Shown: positions 16,466 to 26,809, counted from the first letter of the stretch. The stretch: DNA of 64,000 bases from Dictyobacter kobayashii (GCF_003967555.1 NZ_BIFS01000001.1:2666001-2730000); one strand, 5' to 3'. Made by a program: numbers and translations. Notes: a model not told the origin generated them from the letters alone.

Positions 16466-19192
16466 CTATTCAACAGTATCAACGGGAGCAATAACCTGAG
16501 GCAAATAAAAACTAAAGGTTGAACCTTCATTCGCGACACTCTGTTCTAACCAGAGCTTGCCACCCATTGCCTCTACAAAGCGGCGACAGATGTACAATCC
16601 CAGACCGGAACCCCGTACAGGGGTCGTCAGTGAACGTGTGGCACGGACAAATTTTTCAAAGATCTTCTGTTGATCACCCGGGAGTATACCTTCGCCTTGA
16701 TCTTTGACACGTACCAATATAACAGAAATATCTCCGTTGTCCAATAATAATGTTGGATCTGCCTGATCTTCAGTTAAAAGCGGCTCGACCTCTGAGAGGG
16801 GTAAGGAGGTTGCGCTCACCTGGATATGGGTGCCAGTGGGAGAGTACTTGGCGGCATTCTCAATGAGATTGGTGAGCACCTGGCGTACCCGTGGAGCATC
16901 ACCATTGATCCAGAGATGGTGGTCGATATCCAGGGAGATTATATGCTCAGAATTATGGGTCAGCATATTTACGGCGATCTCGGCTGCCGCCAACACCTGA
17001 ACAGCTTCTATATGCAAGTCCATCTTGCGATCACCAGGGCCAATCTGGGCCGCTTCGGTAATGCTGGCAACCATATCGCTCAATTGCTGGGCCGCTACCG
17101 AGATTTTGGTGGCAAAGCGTAAGACAGTTTGTGGGGTGGCGCGAGAGCTCTGGCGCTTCAACTGGCTAGAGTAGCCACTGATGGCAGTCAAAGGAGTACG
17201 CAATTCATGCGAGGCCGTCACCAGGAACTCATCCTTCAGCTTATCCATACGCTCCAGGCGAGCATAGGCCTCCTCACGTTGCTCAAAGAGCAAGGCGTTG
17301 CGGATCGCACTGGCGGCCTGGGCACAGATAGCCAGCACAGTCCCAACATCCTTGGGACGGAAGAAGCGATTGCCTCTAGGGGTTGGTACGGCCAGAAAGC
17401 CGATAAACTCCGTTTGATACGACATGGGAACCATCAATATATGTTCGATCCCGGTTTCGCGTAAGAAGATCATGCCACCTTCATTGCTTGAGCGGGCCAG
17501 TTCTTCGAGTTTGGGTTCATCCAGATAGAAAAAGCCCTCGTCGGCCATATGTTCGAGAAAAGTTCCTTTAAAAGGTAGCTGGATAAGATTGATGATCTTA
17601 TCTGGTTCGCCTTTATTAGGTGGAGTAATAATAGGCATACCACTACCATCGTCCACCATCTGTACACTGGAAGGCGCATAGAGGGCATGGGCGACCAGTT
17701 CTTCTGAGGTGGCTGATGGCTCAAAGAAGGCGCATAGCTCGACTTTGGTAATGGCAGCCACTGACTCAACCAGGTTATTTAAGAGCTCGGTTACATTCAA
17801 TACTGAGCTGATCGATTGTAAGGCACTATTGATGGCGGCCAGCTGCGCCTCGCGCTGCCGAGCATCGTGCAGAATAGCTCGATCGCGTTCGTATAATTTG
17901 GTGTTCTCGATACTGACCGTAACGATCTGGGCCATTGCCTCCAACACCTGAATCTCTTCAGGCTGATAAGCATTGGGCTGCATGCTGGTCAGACAGATAG
18001 TACCCACCACGCGGTTAAACATCTTCATTGGCAGAAGCAAGAAGGATTGGGTGCGACGCTGATCGCCCCAGACACCTGTGAGGAGCTCCTGATACATACG
18101 CGTCTTCTCAGCATCCTGGGCCGGCGAAAATAGCAACTCACGCTTCTCATGTTGTGTCTCGCGCCACCAGACCGGACGTTCTGACTTTAGACGTACCGTG
18201 GGCTTCTCCGCCAGCCCCTCCACGCGCTGACCATTATGCATAGCAAAGACATCATATAAGCGATCCAGGTCACGGTCATAAATAGTTAACAACATGCCCG
18301 ACACATCAACGACCCGCGACACAAACTGATAAATATTCTCCACCAGGTCCGATAACTTAACCGAGGTTGGGAAGACCGAGCTGATGCCCTGCAAAAGTTG
18401 TAAATACTCACTGGTACGGCGCTGCTTGAGGCGCAGGCGCTCATCCTGTACACGCAAAATATTATTTTGCAAATAAAGCGCGATCCGCTCACCATAATTT
18501 AAAGCCTCAGCGCGCTGCTTCTGCAAATGACCAGATGTAAGGCCTGGAACTTCTGTATAGTATAAAACAACAACACCCAGGACGGTAGCCGGATGCGCAT
18601 GGCCATGTATTTCATCTAGCAATGTCGATTCCCGAATGGGCACCACAAGGTAATAAGCAGGAGTTATATCGGCATGTAAAGGGGGATGCTGATTGGCCCG
18701 AATAAGCGCCATATAATCCTCATGGCGCATCGCAAAAGCTTCATTCTTATGCCAGCTATAGCCAATTAAATCTTGTCCTGGGGAATATGTTGAACCAGGT
18801 GAGAAGAGCTCACACTGCTGAGGACTTACCTCTACAATATCATCTACCATAGCAGATTGAGCACGGGAACGCTGGGAATCAGTAGCCGGCATATGCTGGG
18901 TTTCCAGGCTATCCATATCCAGTTGGGCCGTGGCTCGTCTCTGGGTAATATCCAAACGCGCAGAGACATTCTCAATCCCCGACAGAGAAATGTCCGGGGC
19001 CGCCGACTGCGCACGCTTCAAGCGAGTATGAACCCGCACACGCATCTGGCCAATTGCCTCATCGTGCAAAGCTATACATGCACCATCGGCACCGAAGCGC
19101 ATCATCATCTGTTTTAAAAGTAATTTCAACAATGATAAGGGACAGTTCTCTTCAGCGAATGAATCCATTCCTCCCCGAGTAGAGGCAGACAT
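16466..19192 (-). CDS. Soluble multi-GAF sensor histidine kinase
   Basis: A 908-residue cytoplasmic kinase without membrane helices. Three GAF-like regions occupy about residues 15-235, 265-430 and 445-640. The H-box VTASHELRTPLTAISGY carries His662. The ATPase domain follows with LTNLIENAAKYSP, KDQGEGILPGDQQKIFEKF and GSGLGLYICRRF. GAF modules usually bind small ligands, chromophores or cyclic nucleotides; none can be named. The ATG at 19192 is chosen because AGAGGAG lies six bases upstream; two codons more would start at TTG. The cognate receiver is the next gene. MITE copy C lies upstream of its promoter region. Confidence 0.9.
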   Translation of the reverse strand: MSASTRGGMDSFAEENCPLSLLKLLLKQMMMRFGADGACIALHDEAIGQMRVRVHTRLKRAQSAAPDISLSGIENVSARLDITQRRATAQLDMDSLETQHMPATDSQRSRAQSAMVDDIVEVSPQQCELFSPGSTYSPGQDLIGYSWHKNEAFAMRHEDYMALIRANQHPPLHADITPAYYLVVPIRESTLLDEIHGHAHPATVLGVVVLYYTEVPGLTSGHLQKQRAEALNYGERIALYLQNNILRVQDERLRLKQRRTSEYLQLLQGISSVFPTSVKLSDLVENIYQFVSRVVDVSGMLLTIYDRDLDRLYDVFAMHNGQRVEGLAEKPTVRLKSERPVWWRETQHEKRELLFSPAQDAEKTRMYQELLTGVWGDQRRTQSFLLLPMKMFNRVVGTICLTSMQPNAYQPEEIQVLEAMAQIVTVSIENTKLYERDRAILHDARQREAQLAAINSALQSISSVLNVTELLNNLVESVAAITKVELCAFFEPSATSEELVAHALYAPSSVQMVDDGSGMPIITPPNKGEPDKIINLIQLPFKGTFLEHMADEGFFYLDEPKLEELARSSNEGGMIFLRETGIEHILMVPMSYQTEFIGFLAVPTPRGNRFFRPKDVGTVLAICAQAASAIRNALLFEQREEAYARLERMDKLKDEFLVTASHELRTPLTAISGYSSQLKRQSSRATPQTVLRFATKISVAAQQLSDMVASITEAAQIGPGDRKMDLHIEAVQVLAAAEIAVNMLTHNSEHIISLDIDHHLWINGDAPRVRQVLTNLIENAAKYSPTGTHIQVSATSLPLSEVEPLLTEDQADPTLLLDNGDISVILVRVKDQGEGILPGDQQKIFEKFVRATRSLTTPVRGSGLGLYICRRFVEAMGGKLWLEQSVANEGSTFSFYLPQVIAPVDTVE

Positions 19193-19413
19193 CCACAACT
19201 CCTCTTCTAGCCAAAAGCACTCAACAGTGCGGTGAAAAGTTGTCTAGCTGGCAATGAGCGCGTGCTACACTAAATTTTCTACAGGGTAGCATATCACACA
19301 CATTAGCCATATTCAACATGACAGGCAGAACGGCTGTATGGATACATAGTTGATGCATAATATCAGTACGTATCAATTCATGCCGTTAGCACAAGATCCG
19401 CAGCCCTTAGCTA

Positions 19414-19617
19414 AGAATGTGTCTTATCCTCATGATCTCCGCGCTCTTCACGCCTGCGTTTGAGCGCCTTTGGCGCCCGAGCTTTTTTTCTTATATGGTG
19501 CAAAAAGTGCTCTTTGCGCACTTTTTGCACCATATAAGAAAAAAAGCTCGGGCGCGCCAGCGCACGTCCGCACAGGCGCGACATGCTTCCCATGCTGATG
19601 GGAGTAAGACACATTCT
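19414..19617. mobile_element. MITE-like element, family 1, copy C (204 bp, 13-bp TIRs)
   Basis: The ends are exact inverted repeats AGAATGTGTCTTA (19414-19426) and TAAGACACATTCT (19605-19617). Inside is a palindrome at 19473-19555 with a 38-bp stem and 7-nt loop, tip AAAAAGTGC/GCACTTTTT. Flanking blocks TTCACGCCTG and GCGCGCCAGCGCAC match copy E in reverse orientation. It has no ORF. It lies between divergent promoters of the multi-GAF kinase and the M16 peptidase. No clear target duplication is visible. Confidence 0.85.
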
Positions 19618-19767
19618 AAAATGTCTGGCGAAACGTATAGCATGCCGCTCATTTGGATGAGCGCAGCTATTTTTCTGTAAATATTGATCACCTTATTACT
19701 ATATCACGTGTTGACATAGCAAACAACGTGATGCTACAGTTTGATATAGTTGGGTGAGCCAGGGTAT

Positions 19768-19797
19768 TTGACAAGCTATCCATGGTGGGGCTATGAT
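19768..19797 (+). promoter_or_regulatory. Sigma70-type promoter of M16 peptidase gene
   Basis: TTGACA at 19768-19773 and TATGAT at 19792-19797 are spaced 18 bp, about 115 bp before the peptidase start. The -35 is perfect and the -10 has five of six consensus bases. Confidence 0.65.
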
Positions 19798-19917
19798 GCT
19801 ATTTACAAGGAAACTAAGCACTACGCCTGTAAATATAAATAATATCAAATAACGTGCCTGCTACAACACAACACAGTAGGCAGGCAGACACCGCCTTGCA
19901 CACTGGAGGAGCAAGTT

Positions 19918-21189
19918 ATGTCAGAAACCATAGCGAATGGAACTGTGTTTCACACCCACACGCTCAGTAACGGCCTGCAAATTGTCGGCCAGCCGATGCC
20001 AGATTTTGAGTCGGTGGCAGTATCCTACTACGTCCGTACAGGCTCCCGAGATGAGTATGATCCAAATGTTGCAGGCGTCTCTCACTTCTTAGAGCATATG
20101 GTCTTCAAGGGCACAAAGACCCTTGATTGGCAAGAGATTACGCTAGCCTTCAACAAAATCGGGGCAGAACTAAATGCCTTTACCTCCCATGAGTCGACCG
20201 TCTATTATGCCCGTGTGCTAGGTGAATATCTGGACAACGCATTTGAACTACTGAGCGATATGATGTATCCTCGCCTTGATGAAACTGATTTCACGATGGA
20301 GAAAGAGGTGATCATCAACGAGATTGCGCGCTCGGAAGATCAACCATATAATCTCACCTACCGACGCATGATGCAGGACTATTTCAATGATCATCCCCTG
20401 GGACACGATGTGCTGGGCACGCGCGAGAGCATCCGTAACCTGCGCGTTGAGCAGATGCGCGATTATTGGAATCGTCGTTATGCCGCCAATAACCTGATTC
20501 TGTCGGTGGCTGGTAATTTTGATTGGGAGCATATTGTTAAGCTGGCCGAGCAACATTGCGCCAACTGGCGTACCGGCGATAGCGGCCGCGATGTGTCCCA
20601 TTATGAGCCAGCTAAATCAAGCCGTCATGTCATGGTGGATAAAAACTTGAAGCAGCAAATCATGATTATCGCCATGCCAGCCGTGGATATCAAGCATCCT
20701 GACTACTATGCAGCGGTCCTGGGTGGCAGCATCCTGGGTGATAGCGACGGTTCACGCCTCTACTGGAACATCTACCAGCGCGGACTGGCGGAGTCGGCCA
20801 GCGCCGGCATCTGGGCGATGGAGGGTACAGGTATCATGCTGATGGAGGCCAACTCCACACCCGAAGATGCACCGCGTGTCCTCAAAATGCTCAATCAAGA
20901 GTTAGATAGCCTGCTGAATGATGGCGTCTTTGAAGACGAGTTACGCCGAGCCAAGGATAAATGGATCAGTGGCATCGTATTGAGTAGTGAGTCCACCTTT
21001 TCTCGTATGCGTTCACTGGCCGGGGACTGGGTCACCGAAGGCCGTCTCGTTAGCGTAGAAGAGGAGATTGAGCGTATTGAGAAGATTACTCCTGAGGATG
21101 TGATGCGCTCCCTCAAACACTTCCCGATGCGTGAAAAGCAAATCATTACTACACTTGGACCTTTGAGCGAAGCTGAGCTATTCGTCTAA
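19918..21189 (+). CDS. M16 family zinc peptidase (processing peptidase-like)
   Basis: A 423-residue M16 peptidase. The inverted zinc motif HFLEH is at residues 56-60 with His56, Glu59 and His60, and the third ligand is near Glu135 in INEIARSED. Length and the second half (LYWNIYQRGLAESASAG) fit the bacterial mitochondrial-processing-peptidase-like group (PqqL/YmxG type). No inactive partner subunit is adjacent, so it is probably a homodimer. AGGAG lies seven bases before the ATG. It has its own promoter and a strong terminator, so it is monocistronic. Confidence 0.9.
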   Translation: MSETIANGTVFHTHTLSNGLQIVGQPMPDFESVAVSYYVRTGSRDEYDPNVAGVSHFLEHMVFKGTKTLDWQEITLAFNKIGAELNAFTSHESTVYYARVLGEYLDNAFELLSDMMYPRLDETDFTMEKEVIINEIARSEDQPYNLTYRRMMQDYFNDHPLGHDVLGTRESIRNLRVEQMRDYWNRRYAANNLILSVAGNFDWEHIVKLAEQHCANWRTGDSGRDVSHYEPAKSSRHVMVDKNLKQQIMIIAMPAVDIKHPDYYAAVLGGSILGDSDGSRLYWNIYQRGLAESASAGIWAMEGTGIMLMEANSTPEDAPRVLKMLNQELDSLLNDGVFEDELRRAKDKWISGIVLSSESTFSRMRSLAGDWVTEGRLVSVEEEIERIEKITPEDVMRSLKHFPMREKQIITTLGPLSEAELFV

Positions 21190-21201
21190 AAGACTTTAGA
21201 G

Positions 21202-21243
21202 AACAAAAGGGACACCCGCCAGATGGCGGGTGTCCCTTTTGTT
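21202..21243 (+). terminator. Intrinsic terminator of M16 peptidase gene
   Basis: A 19-bp stem, inner GGGACACCCGCC/GGCGGGTGTCCC, AGAT loop, right arm ending CCCTTTTGTT, starting 13 bp after the stop. Confidence 0.95.
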
Positions 21244-21268
21244 GTGCGGGGTGTGCCAATTCTTTCTT

Positions 21269-21345
21269 TTGGCGCCTGCGGCGCCGGGTTGGGGTATGAG
21301 GTGAGAGCACTGGCGGCTGCTGCCGCCAGTGCTCTCACCTCATAC
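21269..21345. repeat. Palindromic module F (family 2)
   Basis: The family 2 block TTTGGCGCCTGCGGCGCCGG begins here and is followed at 21294-21345 by a 24-bp perfect stem with TGCT loop, tip CTGGCGGC/GCCGCCAG. The block matches those at 28.9 and 42.6 kb; the stem is unique to this locus. Confidence 0.85.
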
Positions 21346-21397
21346 AGAAGTTTGTCAGGCTAACTGGCCGCCAGTACTCACATGGACATTCTTTCAG

Positions 21398-21495
21398 GTG
21401 TGGAGTGTGTTTGTATGGTGGGCAGCCGCCCACCATACAAACACACTCCACACTCATGACCCGGCGCTGCAGGCGCCAAAGAGGAACATGAAAAA
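21398..21495. repeat. Palindromic module F', inverted family 2 copy
   Basis: A 26-bp perfect stem with AGCC loop at 21398-21453 is followed by GGCGCTGCAGGCGCC and AGAGGAACATGAAAAAGCCC, which is the reverse complement of the left end of the MITE at 28.9 kb. The sequence CTTTCAGGTGTGGAG on its other side also has a counterpart there. Modules F and F' therefore form a head-to-head pair between the M16 peptidase and MalT-like genes. Confidence 0.8.
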
Positions 21496-21639
21496 GCCCT
21501 GCGGGAGAGGAGAGGAGGGTTGCCTGGGGATTTATAAAGATTTATACTTATTATATGTAACAAAAAGCTCTATGTAACAAAGCTCTTTTAAATTATCATT
21601 CAATCTGTGAGCACTGAATATAGGTGGAGACTGCGTATT

Positions 21640-24600
21640 ATGCCAAGGAATGCCGCGTATACCCTCTCATGGTCCTCCGCAAGTAAGAATTATCAGGTTT
21701 TTAAAGATAAAGATCCTCACGCTACCAGTATTTGCCAGTCAGGGGAGGCGTGGCGCGCCTGGCTGGAGACGGTGCCATCCTTTGCATTCAAGGGGAAGAT
21801 GGGCACGTATACGGTGCGCAAGGAGAAGGCAGGCGGCAACCAGGTGTATTGGTATGGCTATCAGCGTGTAGCTGAACGGCTACAGAAAAAATATCTGGCC
21901 AAAGAACATGAATTAAGCCTGGAGCGTCTGGAAGAGGTAGCGCTATTCTTCCATCCACAGACGGAAGCAGATACCGCCTCGGTAGTACAACAGGCAAATC
22001 AGCCAGCAGAGGCATCAGTCAGGGTAGGGGAGGAGACACAGCAGCAAACATCGATTTCCCTCAATCCTATTCTGGCAACCAAACTAAAGATGCCCTCGAT
22101 ATCTAGTAGATTGGTTCCTCGACCACAACTATACCAGCAATTGCAGAAAGTGCTCGAAGTTCCCCTGACATTAGTGGCGGCACCAGCAGGCTTTGGAAAG
22201 AGCACCCTGGTAAGCAGCTGGTTAAAACAATCCAATAGCGCCACGGCCTGGGTCTCGCTCGAAAAAAGCGATGATGAGCCAATGTACTTTTGGACCTATA
22301 TATTTACAGCCTGCAATATGCTGTACAGCGGGTCAGCCGAGGTAGCTTTATCCCTGCTGCACGCTCTACCGCCCCCTAAAATTGAATCCATCCTTGCGGT
22401 GCTTATTAATAGTCTTGTCACACTTCCACATGAAGTAATAATAGTGCTGGACGATTACCACAGTATTGAAAATAATAGTATTCACCAGGGGATGAGCTTT
22501 TTAATCGACCATCTACCCGAACAGGTCCACCTACTGATCGCCACCCGAGCCGATCCAATGCTACCGATCGCGCGACTACGTTCGCGTGGACAATTAATAG
22601 AATTGCGGGCCGCCGATTTACGCTTTTCAACTGAAGAGATCAAAGTTTTTCTGCAACAGGAAAATCAGCTGGCGCTCTCACCGCAAGAAATCAGTGCCCT
22701 GGAAGAGCGCACGGAGGGTTGGGCGACGGGGCTACAGCTAGCCTCCCTCTCCCTGCAAGGTCAAAAAGATACAGGGCACTTTATCCAGCTTTTTACGGGC
22801 AGTCATCGCTATATAGTTGATTACCTGGTCCAGGAAGTCCTGGAGCAGTTGACCATAGCGCAGCAACAGTTTCTGTTACAGACCGCGCTCCTCAGCCGGC
22901 TCAACAGTGATTTATGCGAGGCCGTCACCGGCCAGAGCGCGGGCCAGGAAATGCTGCAATGGCTGGAACAGGCCAACCTATTCTTAATTTCGCTGGACGA
23001 CGAACGCCGCTGGTATCGCTATCACCATCTCTTTGCAGATATGCTCAAGCAGCGCCTGCAGCAGAAGCAACCTGAGCTAATACCGGAACTACACCGGCGC
23101 GCCTGGCACTGGTTTCTACAACAAGACTTGTTCCAGGAAGCTATGGTGCATGCACGTGAGATGCATGATCTGGCAGCCATCGCAGATATTACCGAGCGCT
23201 TCGGACTGGCATTGGTCAATGCTGGCGAGACCGCAACGGTCGTTAGCTGGTGTGAATTGTTACCTGAAGAACAACGCCTGGGCCGCCTGCGCATCTTCCT
23301 CTTCGAGGTCTGGACCTTGATAGGTAGTGGCCAATTCGCCCCTATGCTAGAGAAGTTAAAGGCATACGAGCACTATCATCACCTGCCATCAATCGCCGAG
23401 GTCGGTACAGAAGAAATGATCCGCGTGCTGGAAGAGCACGTTAACACGCAATGCCCCAGGGATCAATATGACAATGAACACCGCGCCAACCTGCTGGCAG
23501 AGATCCTGACGCTCTACGGCACACTGATCATCTATCATTTGATTTCGATCAGTCCTCTAGCTCCTAGTTCTAGTGCCACCAGCCTGGTTCTAATTCAAAA
23601 TGCCATGACCCATATTCAAAAACTGGCGCATCGAGGCCGTATCGTACAGCACCTGGGGCTGATCTATTTTATCCTGGGAGAAAACGGCAAAGCCATTGAG
23701 GTTTTTGAAGAGGCCAGCCTTTCCGCCATGGCTGATGATAGCCTGACCTGGGTACCTGCGATCGCCTTTCAGTTAACCAGTTTACTATGGCAGGTTGGTC
23801 AGCTCCACCGCGCCGAGAGTGCCCATCGAAAGATTCTCAACTGGGCCAGTCAATCCGAAAAGCGACTATTAACGTTGCCAGCCAGCTACTTCGAGCTAGG
23901 CCAGCTCTATTATGAATGGAACCGGTTGGTGGAGGCAGAAGAGTATATAACAGAGGGCATGCGCATCTGCAAGCGCCTGGGCATGAATAACGGCTCACTA
24001 GCGGGCTTAAACACACTGATATCCATCAAACTGGCCCGGGGAGATGAAGCAGAGGCACACGCGCTATTCCGTACTTATGAAGAACTGATTGGTCATGAAC
24101 AAACAAACATTATTTATCAGCAACAGATACAGGCGACCCATGCCTATCTGGAATACCGCCTGGGCAACAATGGTGACGTCAGGCGCTGGTTACTTGAAGG
24201 ACAGGAAGAGATAGCAGCCATTAGCGAACACATGCTGGCAATCCAGGAAAGGCCATACACAATCCGTGCGTATCTCTTGCAGAAGTCAGGCTATCTGGAA
24301 GAGGCCCAGGACCTCACAGCACGCCTGAAGGCAGTATTTCAGCAGCGCCACTGGCAAGGACGCATCATTCACCTACTGATTCTTCAGGCCCTACAACACC
24401 AGATGCTGGGTGATAATGAGCAGGCGAGCGACAAAATCACGCAGGCACTGATACTGGCTGAGCCCGAGGGCTATCAACGTATCTTCCTGGATGAAGGAAG
24501 AGCGATGGCCATACTGCTGGGACAGCTCAGAGAAGAGCGCCGTAAAGAAGCGGCGCCAGACGGTCCCAGCTATAGCCTGGCCTTCCTAGATCAATTGATT

Positions 24601-24876
24601 GTGGCGCTGCGCAACCAGCTACAAAGAAAAACCGACATGCGACCAGACGGCACAAAAGCGCGCCAGGAACAGGAACTGGCAGATCCGCTCAGTGAGCGCG
24701 AATTAGAGGTGCTGAGCCTGATCAGCGAAGGGCGCTCCAACCGAGAGATCGCCGAGCAGATGATCATCGCACTGAGCACCGTCAAATCACACATCAATAC
24801 CATCTACAACAAAATCCAGGCCAACAACCGCACTCAGGCCATTGCACGCGCCCGTAAACTCAAGCTGCTCGATTAA
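21640..24876 (+). CDS. MalT/LuxR-type STAND ATPase transcription regulator
   Basis: A 1078-residue regulator. Residues 1-110 form an extra basic domain (SFAFKGKMGTYTVRKEKAGG...WYGYQRV) that resembles an AP2/integrase arm-type DNA-binding fold. An ATPase core follows with Walker A APAGFGKST (Lys187) and Walker B VIIVLDDYH, then winged-helix and TPR-like regions to about 990. The C-terminus is a GerE/LuxR helix-turn-helix with LSERELEVLSLISEGRSNREI and STVKSHINTIYNKI. Such proteins bind an inducer through the TPR region, oligomerise with ATP and activate promoters. GGAG ten bases before the ATG at 21640 supports this start over a GTG at 21607. The target genes are unknown; the ABC exporter downstream is a candidate. 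Confidence 0.85.
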   Translation: MPRNAAYTLSWSSASKNYQVFKDKDPHATSICQSGEAWRAWLETVPSFAFKGKMGTYTVRKEKAGGNQVYWYGYQRVAERLQKKYLAKEHELSLERLEEVALFFHPQTEADTASVVQQANQPAEASVRVGEETQQQTSISLNPILATKLKMPSISSRLVPRPQLYQQLQKVLEVPLTLVAAPAGFGKSTLVSSWLKQSNSATAWVSLEKSDDEPMYFWTYIFTACNMLYSGSAEVALSLLHALPPPKIESILAVLINSLVTLPHEVIIVLDDYHSIENNSIHQGMSFLIDHLPEQVHLLIATRADPMLPIARLRSRGQLIELRAADLRFSTEEIKVFLQQENQLALSPQEISALEERTEGWATGLQLASLSLQGQKDTGHFIQLFTGSHRYIVDYLVQEVLEQLTIAQQQFLLQTALLSRLNSDLCEAVTGQSAGQEMLQWLEQANLFLISLDDERRWYRYHHLFADMLKQRLQQKQPELIPELHRRAWHWFLQQDLFQEAMVHAREMHDLAAIADITERFGLALVNAGETATVVSWCELLPEEQRLGRLRIFLFEVWTLIGSGQFAPMLEKLKAYEHYHHLPSIAEVGTEEMIRVLEEHVNTQCPRDQYDNEHRANLLAEILTLYGTLIIYHLISISPLAPSSSATSLVLIQNAMTHIQKLAHRGRIVQHLGLIYFILGENGKAIEVFEEASLSAMADDSLTWVPAIAFQLTSLLWQVGQLHRAESAHRKILNWASQSEKRLLTLPASYFELGQLYYEWNRLVEAEEYITEGMRICKRLGMNNGSLAGLNTLISIKLARGDEAEAHALFRTYEELIGHEQTNIIYQQQIQATHAYLEYRLGNNGDVRRWLLEGQEEIAAISEHMLAIQERPYTIRAYLLQKSGYLEEAQDLTARLKAVFQQRHWQGRIIHLLILQALQHQMLGDNEQASDKITQALILAEPEGYQRIFLDEGRAMAILLGQLREERRKEAAPDGPSYSLAFLDQLIVALRNQLQRKTDMRPDGTKARQEQELADPLSERELEVLSLISEGRSNREIAEQMIIALSTVKSHINTIYNKIQANNRTQAIARARKLKLLD

Positions 24877-24929
24877 TCCACCTCCTCACTCCATCCCTCC
24901 GGTACACACGCCGCAGTGCTTTTCCATCC

Positions 24930-24955
24930 GCTCATCCTTCTTTGGGAGGATGAGC
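24930..24955. terminator. Possible weak terminator hairpin
   Basis: An 8-bp stem GCTCATCC/GGATGAGC with a 10-nt loop lies 54 bp after the regulator stop and 94 bp before the ABC gene. It lacks a T-tract, so read-through into the ABC genes is plausible. Confidence 0.4.
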
Positions 24956-25048
24956 TAAGCCCCTTGGTACAGGTATAGTTCTCACAGAACCGGTCGCGTG
25001 AGTAAATATCGGCCATGTAGAGATACATAACTTGAAGGAGCAAGATTA

Positions 25049-25948
25049 ATGAACGCACAGAGCAGTATACCAGCCGTCACATTACAGCATGTCACAAAAA
25101 ACTATGGCCAGGTCCAGGCTCTCAAGGATATCAATCTGACAATTCAACAGGGCGAGGTAGTCGCCTTCCTGGGACCAAACGGAGCAGGAAAATCTACTTC
25201 CATCTCTTTGATGCTCGGCACGCGCCGTCCTAGCAGTGGTCAGGTAGAGCTTTTAGGCGAGGACCCCCGCATTGCCAATCACCGCAAACGTATCGGCGTT
25301 ATGCTACAGGAATCAGGCGTCCCCGAAACCTTGAAAGTTCGCGAACTGGTGGAACTGTTTGGGCGCTTTCATGATCAGCCCATGGACACCCGAGCAGCGA
25401 TCAAAATGGCTGGCCTGGAAGAGAAAGCCAACTCCAGGTTAGCTCGTTTATCCGGTGGACAAAAACAACGTGTCTACTTTGCCCTGGCCCTGGTCGGCAA
25501 TCCCGATGTGATTTTCCTGGATGAGCCCACCACCGGACTGGATGTAGAGGCCAGACGCAACTTCTGGGACCAGATCAACGATCAGGTCTCTATGGGCAAA
25601 ACAATTATTCTGACCACCCATAATTTAGAAGAGGCCGATGCGCTAGCCAATCGCATTGTCGTCATCAATAAAGGAGAGATCATCGCGGACGGCACTCCCG
25701 GCGAGATCAAGCGCCATGTGGGCGGCAAACAAATACGCTTCCGCGCACCCGGGCTCAATCTGCTCGATCTACAGCAGATTGCTCAGACCGACAAGGTACA
25801 ACATATCGGCGAAACCTTTGAGCTGTTCTCGATGCAGCCAGAACAGATATTGAGCCGCCTCTTCAAACAGGATATCGAGCTCAGCGATCTCGAAGTCGTA
25901 GGAGCCGGACTAGAAGAGGCTTTCCTCGCTCTCACCAGCGCAAAATAA
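25049..25948 (+). CDS. ABC transporter ATP-binding protein, drug-export type
   Basis: A 299-residue ATPase. Walker A is GPNGAGKST with Lys48, the signature is LSGGQKQR, Walker B is VIFLDEPTTGLD with Glu159, and the switch histidine lies in ILTTHNLEEAD. The extra 80 C-terminal residues are typical of the DrrA/CcmA-like ABC-2 subfamily. It works with the permease encoded 43 bp downstream to export a hydrophobic compound or lipid. AAGGAG precedes the ATG by nine bases. Confidence 0.92.
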   Translation: MNAQSSIPAVTLQHVTKNYGQVQALKDINLTIQQGEVVAFLGPNGAGKSTSISLMLGTRRPSSGQVELLGEDPRIANHRKRIGVMLQESGVPETLKVRELVELFGRFHDQPMDTRAAIKMAGLEEKANSRLARLSGGQKQRVYFALALVGNPDVIFLDEPTTGLDVEARRNFWDQINDQVSMGKTIILTTHNLEEADALANRIVVINKGEIIADGTPGEIKRHVGGKQIRFRAPGLNLLDLQQIAQTDKVQHIGETFELFSMQPEQILSRLFKQDIELSDLEVVGAGLEEAFLALTSAK

Positions 25949-25991
25949 TGATAGCAGTATAGATTAAGAAGATAAAAGGGGAAAAATTATC

Positions 25992-26801
25992 ATGACCACA
26001 TCATCATCCACACCAACCATCGAAACCAGCCGTGTCAATAACACAAAGCAGAACAGGGCACATCCGTGGGGCTACTTCTTCTACTGTGAATTCTTGAAGA
26101 TCCTGCGCAATCCGCCCGCCGTCGTCTTTGGCATTGGCTTCCCGACCCTGTTCTTTCTGATTTTCGCCAACGCCTTTGACGCCAAATATGCCCCTTCAAT
26201 GCTGGCCCAGTATGCCGCCTATGGCGCGTTTGTGGTCTCCTTCCAGACCTTTAGTATCGCCATCGCCAGCGAGCGCAGCCAGGGCTGGAACAAACTATTG
26301 CGCACCACATCTATGAGTGCCACCCTTTATCTGGGTTCAAAATTCCTGGTCATCATCCTGACCGGCATAATCTCGCTGCTGACACTATTCGCGGTGGCGA
26401 CTATCACGGGCCGCGTGCACATGGACATCAGCGTCTGGGCGCGCCTGTTCGGCTTTATGCTAATCGGCATGGTACCCTTCAGTCTTCTCGGCATCTTCCT
26501 GGGTTTCGTGGGCAGCACAAACCTGGCCCAGACCGTTTCAACCGTCTTGTCGCTCATTCTGGCCTTCGCCTCAGGCTTATTCGTACCCCTGCAATTCCTG
26601 CCTACCTTTGTTACTACGATCGCACCATACGTCCCAACATATCATCTTGGACAACTGGCCTGGTACGCAGTAAACGCCAGCTGGTCAATGGATAGCCATC
26701 CCTATTGGTTCCACCTGCTGATCCTGGGAGCATTCGCCATCGTATTCCTCATCCTGGCCGGCTGGGCCTATATCCGCGATGAAAATAAGAACTTCGCCTG
26801 A
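25992..26801 (+). CDS. ABC-2 type transporter permease
   Basis: A 269-residue membrane protein with six predicted helices after a soluble 35-residue N-terminus. YFFYCEFLKILRNPPAVVFGIGFPTLFFLIF is the typical entry of ABC-2 permeases, followed by TTSMSATLYLGSKF and a C-terminal helix pair. It pairs with the ATPase just upstream. AAAAGGGG precedes the ATG. A terminator follows at 26810, so the operon ends here. Confidence 0.9.
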   Translation: MTTSSSTPTIETSRVNNTKQNRAHPWGYFFYCEFLKILRNPPAVVFGIGFPTLFFLIFANAFDAKYAPSMLAQYAAYGAFVVSFQTFSIAIASERSQGWNKLLRTTSMSATLYLGSKFLVIILTGIISLLTLFAVATITGRVHMDISVWARLFGFMLIGMVPFSLLGIFLGFVGSTNLAQTVSTVLSLILAFASGLFVPLQFLPTFVTTIAPYVPTYHLGQLAWYAVNASWSMDSHPYWFHLLILGAFAIVFLILAGWAYIRDENKNFA

Positions 26802-26809
26802 GCATTACA

